From: Marsupella aquatica
Taxonomy: Eukaryota > Marchantiophyta
Assembly (NCBI GenBank): GCA_973895155.1
Contig: OZ316894.1
Span: 17,670,001-17,734,000, forward strand
Reading direction: 5' to 3'
Length of the DNA: 64,000 bases
A program made the translations under genes and the position numbers. Positions 60,180 through 64,000 of this stretch are shown here, one piece after another; position 1 is the stretch's first letter; the number at the start of each line of letters is the position of its first letter. Below the pieces are notes generated by a model. It was not told the DNA's origin. It saw only the letters and a list, made by a program, of their open reading frames with translations, and ran no database searches.

Positions 60180-61006
60180 GCACTGTTCAAAGTGCTGTGA
60201 ATTGGAAGCGCGAGGACGGAGAGGAGGGGATTTATCAAGGAAGGACCACTTCAATGTCGTTGAACGGTCTCTAGGATTGCTGCTCCCGGGCCAGAAACGC
60301 ATTGGACGCATCAATTTCAGGACCTGCAGGGGCAACAGCGGTGCGGACGAGGAGGTGAAGTGTTTGCTTTGTGGGTCCGGGGATGTGGATTTTTCTCTAG
60401 TTTCGGATGGAGGTCAAGTTGCGGCTGGGAGATTGGAAGAGAATTCTGTTTCCTTGCTGCCGTTAAGGCTTGTGAGGTTTGGTCGACGAGTATATAGTCT
60501 CTGGTCTGCATCAAATGATCGCTGGCTTCTCGATAATCCCTTGGAATTTATGTAAGTTGATTATGTACACACTCACACGCAAGCGTATTGGGGGATTGTT
60601 TTATTGATCCTCGATCTGTCGTACAGGATTTGCTTACTGGACGACAGAGTAATGACATTTAACCCGTTTTCATTTGCTACCATACTCGTAGATGAACTAT
60701 TAGGTTATCATTGGTGTGGCAGAGATGCAATTGCTGACATTGTTTGGCGTTCATTTGTCAGGGAAGTCGCCGTTTGTGCTCGAAAATTATCACAAATTGT
60801 CTGTGTAGGGATAGTCAGGCGTAATTGAAATCTGCGCAGCCAGTCCAGGTAGTGGAAACGCGCAGAAATTCAAATTACCTGGTTGTCACTTTTTCATGTC
60901 ATCTCTGAGGGTTGCCCCGACACGACCTTATTCATGTCGTTTGGATAAGTGGAGTGGGGGAAGCTCCTCTTAAATGCATACGCATTCGATGTAGAAGGGA
61001 GGTAGG

Positions 61007-62113
61007 ATGTCTCTGCGCATTAAGGCGGTCGTAGACAATTTTGTACGTGATCTGAAGGCAGCCCTAGAGGTGGACATGCAAGACCGTGTCATGAAGGAAA
61101 GGGAGATGAGGAGCTATTTGGAGGAGAGGGAACGTGAAGTTGCTGAAAGAGAGGCTGCATGGAAAGCTGAATTGAGTAGGAGGGAGGTAAGTCAGCCGTT
61201 CCTTTCTATAAAATGGCTGGGAGAAGCATTTAAATCGATGTAGTCTTAGACCAGATGTTCCTGCGGGAGGACTCGTCTTGTTGAGTAAAGAGTCTTTCCG
61301 TGCCGATATATTGTAAAGGACTTGCTGCGTGTTTAGGATCGCTGTAGCCCATAAAGAGGCAGCTCGTCTTGTATTGGCTGCCATGAAAAGTGTCTTGTTG
61401 ATACTTTGAATTCTTTAGAGACTTTATTTGAATTTGTACGTCTTGTTCGAGCTCATGGATTTTCTCTAGGGTTTCCGGTAATTTGCGCAGTCAGGTGTTG
61501 TCCGGGTTACCAATACAGGGATGAATAATAAGTCAGCCAAAAGAAAGGATACTTCATCTGTCATCGTTGCCATTGCACCTAAAGATAGATAGTTTCAGAT
61601 TTAAGGTTTACATTTCCCGACTGTTCAAATTTCTGGGTATAAGGGCCTTTCCCGAAAATTTCTAGGGTCTATGAGTTAGTATGAAAGAAAGATGGCACGG
61701 TGCTGTTTAGATAAATATCGTTTGCCTGGACAGTCACAATCAGAGAGCTAAGGAAGGGACACTATTTGTTGTCTTTGGCCACATTAATTGGACCATGGTA
61801 GTCTCTCAGCTTGTTTGTTTTGGCTTCTAGTCTCTTGAATGGAAATGGAAATCATTTCATGTTATTCTCTCCCCTTGAATTTGGTAACTCGAGTTTGCGC
61901 TGTTGGATTGATTGATCCTGTCGTTTTATGGTAAATCAGGCTGCGATATTTGCAAAAGAAGCACAACTGACTTTGGAGAAGGAGAATCTAGAAAAGGAAA
62001 AAAGTGTTTTGATGGGAACTGCGTCATATCAAGATCAACAAGATGGGGCGCTAGAGATCACAGTCAGTGGTGAAAAGTATAGATGTTTGCGATTCTCGAA
62101 AAGGACTAAGTAG
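61007..62113 (+). CDS. Small conserved coiled-coil protein of unknown function, 2 exons
   Basis: Exon 1 is 61007-61186 and exon 2 is 61940-62113 (intron GTAAGT...CAG, phase 0), giving 117 residues. The N-terminal part (MSLRIKAVVDNFVRDLKAAL) is followed by a long charged helix rich in E, R and K (KEREMRSYLEEREREVAERE), a clear coiled coil to about residue 85. It ends in a compact conserved tail, EKEKSVLMGTAS...DGALEITVSGEKYRCLRF. I recall the same architecture and tail from a widely conserved, uncharacterised plant protein family, but I know of no assigned function. There is no signal peptide or membrane segment. The ATG follows a purine-rich leader and opens the conserved N-terminus. Confidence 0.88.
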
Positions 62114-62900
62114 TGGTATCTACTCGGGAAGAATTTCTCAGTTGTTGTCTGAGCAGCAAGCTACTTTTCTACGCGAGGTAGATCTTGTTGCTGTTGTAGC
62201 TAGGAACCACGGTGAACAGAACGTCTTGTAGTTTACTCAATGTAGAAAGAAGTTCTAAAATTCAATTCCTAGCCCTGAATTGCCTCCTTCTTTGTCCCTC
62301 TGGGAGGGACTTCAAGCTGAAGAAAGTTGTGCCTGTTTGCAGTAGCGTATTTCTTCCCTGTGGTTTTATTTGTATTAAAGGTTTGCATTTCGATAGTAGC
62401 ACTTCATTTTTTGATATATTTCTTGTCGTTTTGATAGAGCAGAACTCTGAATTGTCGGTTGTTGTGCGAATCCATCTCTTCGCTTCTCCTTCTGATCGTA
62501 AGGTATGTGTCAAGGATGCTGCTTGAAGACTAAATGATATAGTCATTCTCTGTAATCTTTTGGTAGCAGCTTTGCTGCTTTACTTCTGCTCACATCAGAG
62601 CACCGACAGCACTTGAACCTTCCACGGTAAGTCTGATCGGAGCTGCAGCTATACACAAGCTGATCAGCCTTCCACATACCACTTTCCTTGCTATATGTGG
62701 ATTTTTGGAAAGAATTTGTACTTACGTTATTATTTTACCCAACAGGGGTGTGTATCTCAGCATATCTCTACATTAAGCAGGCGCTCCTCTCCGTAGGTGT
62801 GCATTCAAGCGTCTCGTCTTGGCTCACGAGGTGTACTGATGATGACACTCGATGTGGCCCCCAGCAATTTTCTTAACCAAACCATTGGGCGAAATGTAAG
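62114..62900. other. Downstream region of the coiled-coil gene
   Basis: Probably 3' UTR, then T-rich intergenic DNA; nothing else recognised. Confidence 0.4.
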
Positions 62901-62935
62901 CTATAACTCCTCAGCTTAAGATGGAATCGGGAACG

Positions 62936-63085
62936 GATATTGCAGGTCCTGGCCACCAGTGTAAGCATTTCAACGCCAAGGAGGGCATCATAGAATCAAA
63001 CCAAAAACTGATCCCTTCGAAAAAATAGTCGGACTTCTCCAATTGCGAAAGATGGTACAATAAACAAACTAGATCATATACTCCC
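62936..63085 (-). CDS. Coding-like exon of an unidentified gene
   Basis: After a TTTGCAG acceptor the minus strand reads GVYDLVCLLYHLSQLEKSDY and FFEGISFWFDSMMPSLALKC, a protein-like string. A second protein-like minus-strand block (LPAFGTEAGSSLGLKF, then DCLGLACPFCGVGQ) lies at about 63450-63640. I cannot link them by splice phase or name a family; they may be gene exons or transposon remnants. Confidence 0.22.
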
Positions 63086-63100
63086 TGCAAATCCACTTCA

Positions 63101-64000
63101 AACCATGTGGATTCATTTCGGTGAGATGGTGTGATTTAAACTAAGAATACTGAGGTAGCCAATGCCAACATCGTATCTACAAGTGATTGCCTCTTTGCAA
63201 ATCCAAGGACAGAAGCACAGGGTCCCAAGACAAGCTATGCACGAGCATTGATGTCTGGAATGGGTGACTGTCCCTATTTGGAACTGTAGATGACATTTAT
63301 ATCACATTCATAGATGTGAAGAGGTGTATGGCCCAGTGGATCCACCAAATGAGAGAGTGGAACCCCTACATTCTGGTGCATTGGAATGTACTCAGAATCT
63401 CGAGTGCGGCTGAGCACTCCCAACCCCCCAACGCCCAACTTTTCCCAAGCCTAAAAAAAGAATCTTGGATCCCTCGGAGCATTTGATATCTGGCCCACGC
63501 CACAAAAGGGGCATGCCAGTCCGAGGCAATCTTGATAACTTGTGAATTTCAAACCGAGTGAACTACCAGCTTCGGTTCCAAACGCAGGCAGACCTCTGGG
63601 AGGCAGAAGAGACCCTGAACTGCATTCGTTGGTGTCAAGAACAGTAAGATCAAGGATTGGTACGAGTAGCAGTAGCCCAACATCACTCTCTGTTTGGACT
63701 TAAGTTGGCCATTTCAGTTGTTCTCTCCCTCTCCCGTCCCCATTTTGTACAACATCCTCACATTTGTAACCTTTGGGATGACAAATTCCTAATTCGTTCA
63801 TCAATGTATTCATAAAACCATGATTCGGACTTTCCAACCACTGGCATGTGAAGTGTTGAACTTGTCATCCTCTGCGCATTCAGTCGCACAGTGTTGAACG
63901 TCAAATTTCTCCAATATGGCATCAAACCTCTGCTCCTTGGACAGCCGTTTCGTCAAAAACTTATTTAGAATCTAAGTAACGGTCTCTGAAATGTGTGTAC
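63101..64000. other. Right edge of the window, unresolved
   Basis: Apart from the protein-like block at 63450-63640 on the minus strand, no feature can be supported. Any gene here would continue beyond the window. Confidence 0.3.

Larger units (their letters stand above)
55840..61006. other. Intergenic between SYP81 and the coiled-coil gene
   Basis: The first 200-500 bases are the SYP81 promoter and 5' UTR. The rest holds two short tandem duplications (56632-56776 and 60081-60179), a complete family A element (59592-59849), a poly(A) run near 57772 and AT-rich DNA. A plus-strand open frame at 60067-60555 spans the second duplication; it has no recognised domain and is probably promoter/5' UTR of the gene at 61007. 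No confident exon is seen elsewhere. Confidence 0.45.

Noticed and set aside
60067-60555. 162-codon plus-strand open frame upstream of the coiled-coil gene
   Set aside because: It depends on a recent tandem duplication for part of its length, has no domain, and is more likely promoter/5' UTR.

Overview
This window is nuclear DNA from a land plant. The genes are plant-type and intron-rich with GT-AG introns, and they are separated by long AT-rich, repeat-laden gaps; there is also an LTR retrotransposon with copia gene order. A four-exon gene for a ropporin/RSP11-like protein with an RIIa domain (radial-spoke type) suggests a lineage that still makes flagellated sperm: a bryophyte, lycophyte, fern, or a cycad/Ginkgo-type gymnosperm. 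The species cannot be named from the sequence alone.

Layout. 0.7-3.2 kb (+): YY1-like five-finger transcription factor. 5.2-7.8 kb (+): ropporin/RSP11-like protein. 10.8-13.5 kb (+): secreted GDSL esterase/lipase. 16.9-18.9 kb (+): TFIIIC subunit 5 (GTF3C5/Tau95-like). About 21.4-21.7 kb: decayed LTR. 22.2-23.3 kb (+): 40S ribosomal protein eS27. 27.1-31.5 kb (-): a multi-exon gene, reconstructed here from short phase-compatible exons, that I cannot identify. 31.7-33.1 kb (-): intronless methionine gamma-lyase. 33.5-42 kb: repeat-rich gap. 42.2-48.7 kb (+): complete-length Ty1/copia element with near-identical LTRs but a broken gag-pol frame. 49.0-49.3 kb (-): a coding-like exon and a tRNA-like sequence. 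52.9-55.8 kb (-): SYP81/syntaxin-18-type Qa-SNARE in seven phase-0 exons. 61.0-62.1 kb (+): small conserved coiled-coil protein. 62.9-63.7 kb: coding-like fragments of an unidentified minus-strand gene.

Most of the genes are housekeeping and functionally unrelated: transcription (YY1, TFIIIC), translation (eS27), ER SNARE, methionine catabolism and lipid ester hydrolysis. No operon-like grouping or gene-cluster system is visible. The gaps are dominated by short degenerate tandem arrays and at least two dispersed repeat families. One is a roughly 260-bp MITE-like element with GTTTTTTA ends. The most useful results are the exon structures of genes whose exons are too short to appear as long open frames, the unidentified 27-31 kb gene, and the contrast between nearly identical LTRs and a multiply interrupted retrotransposon coding region.
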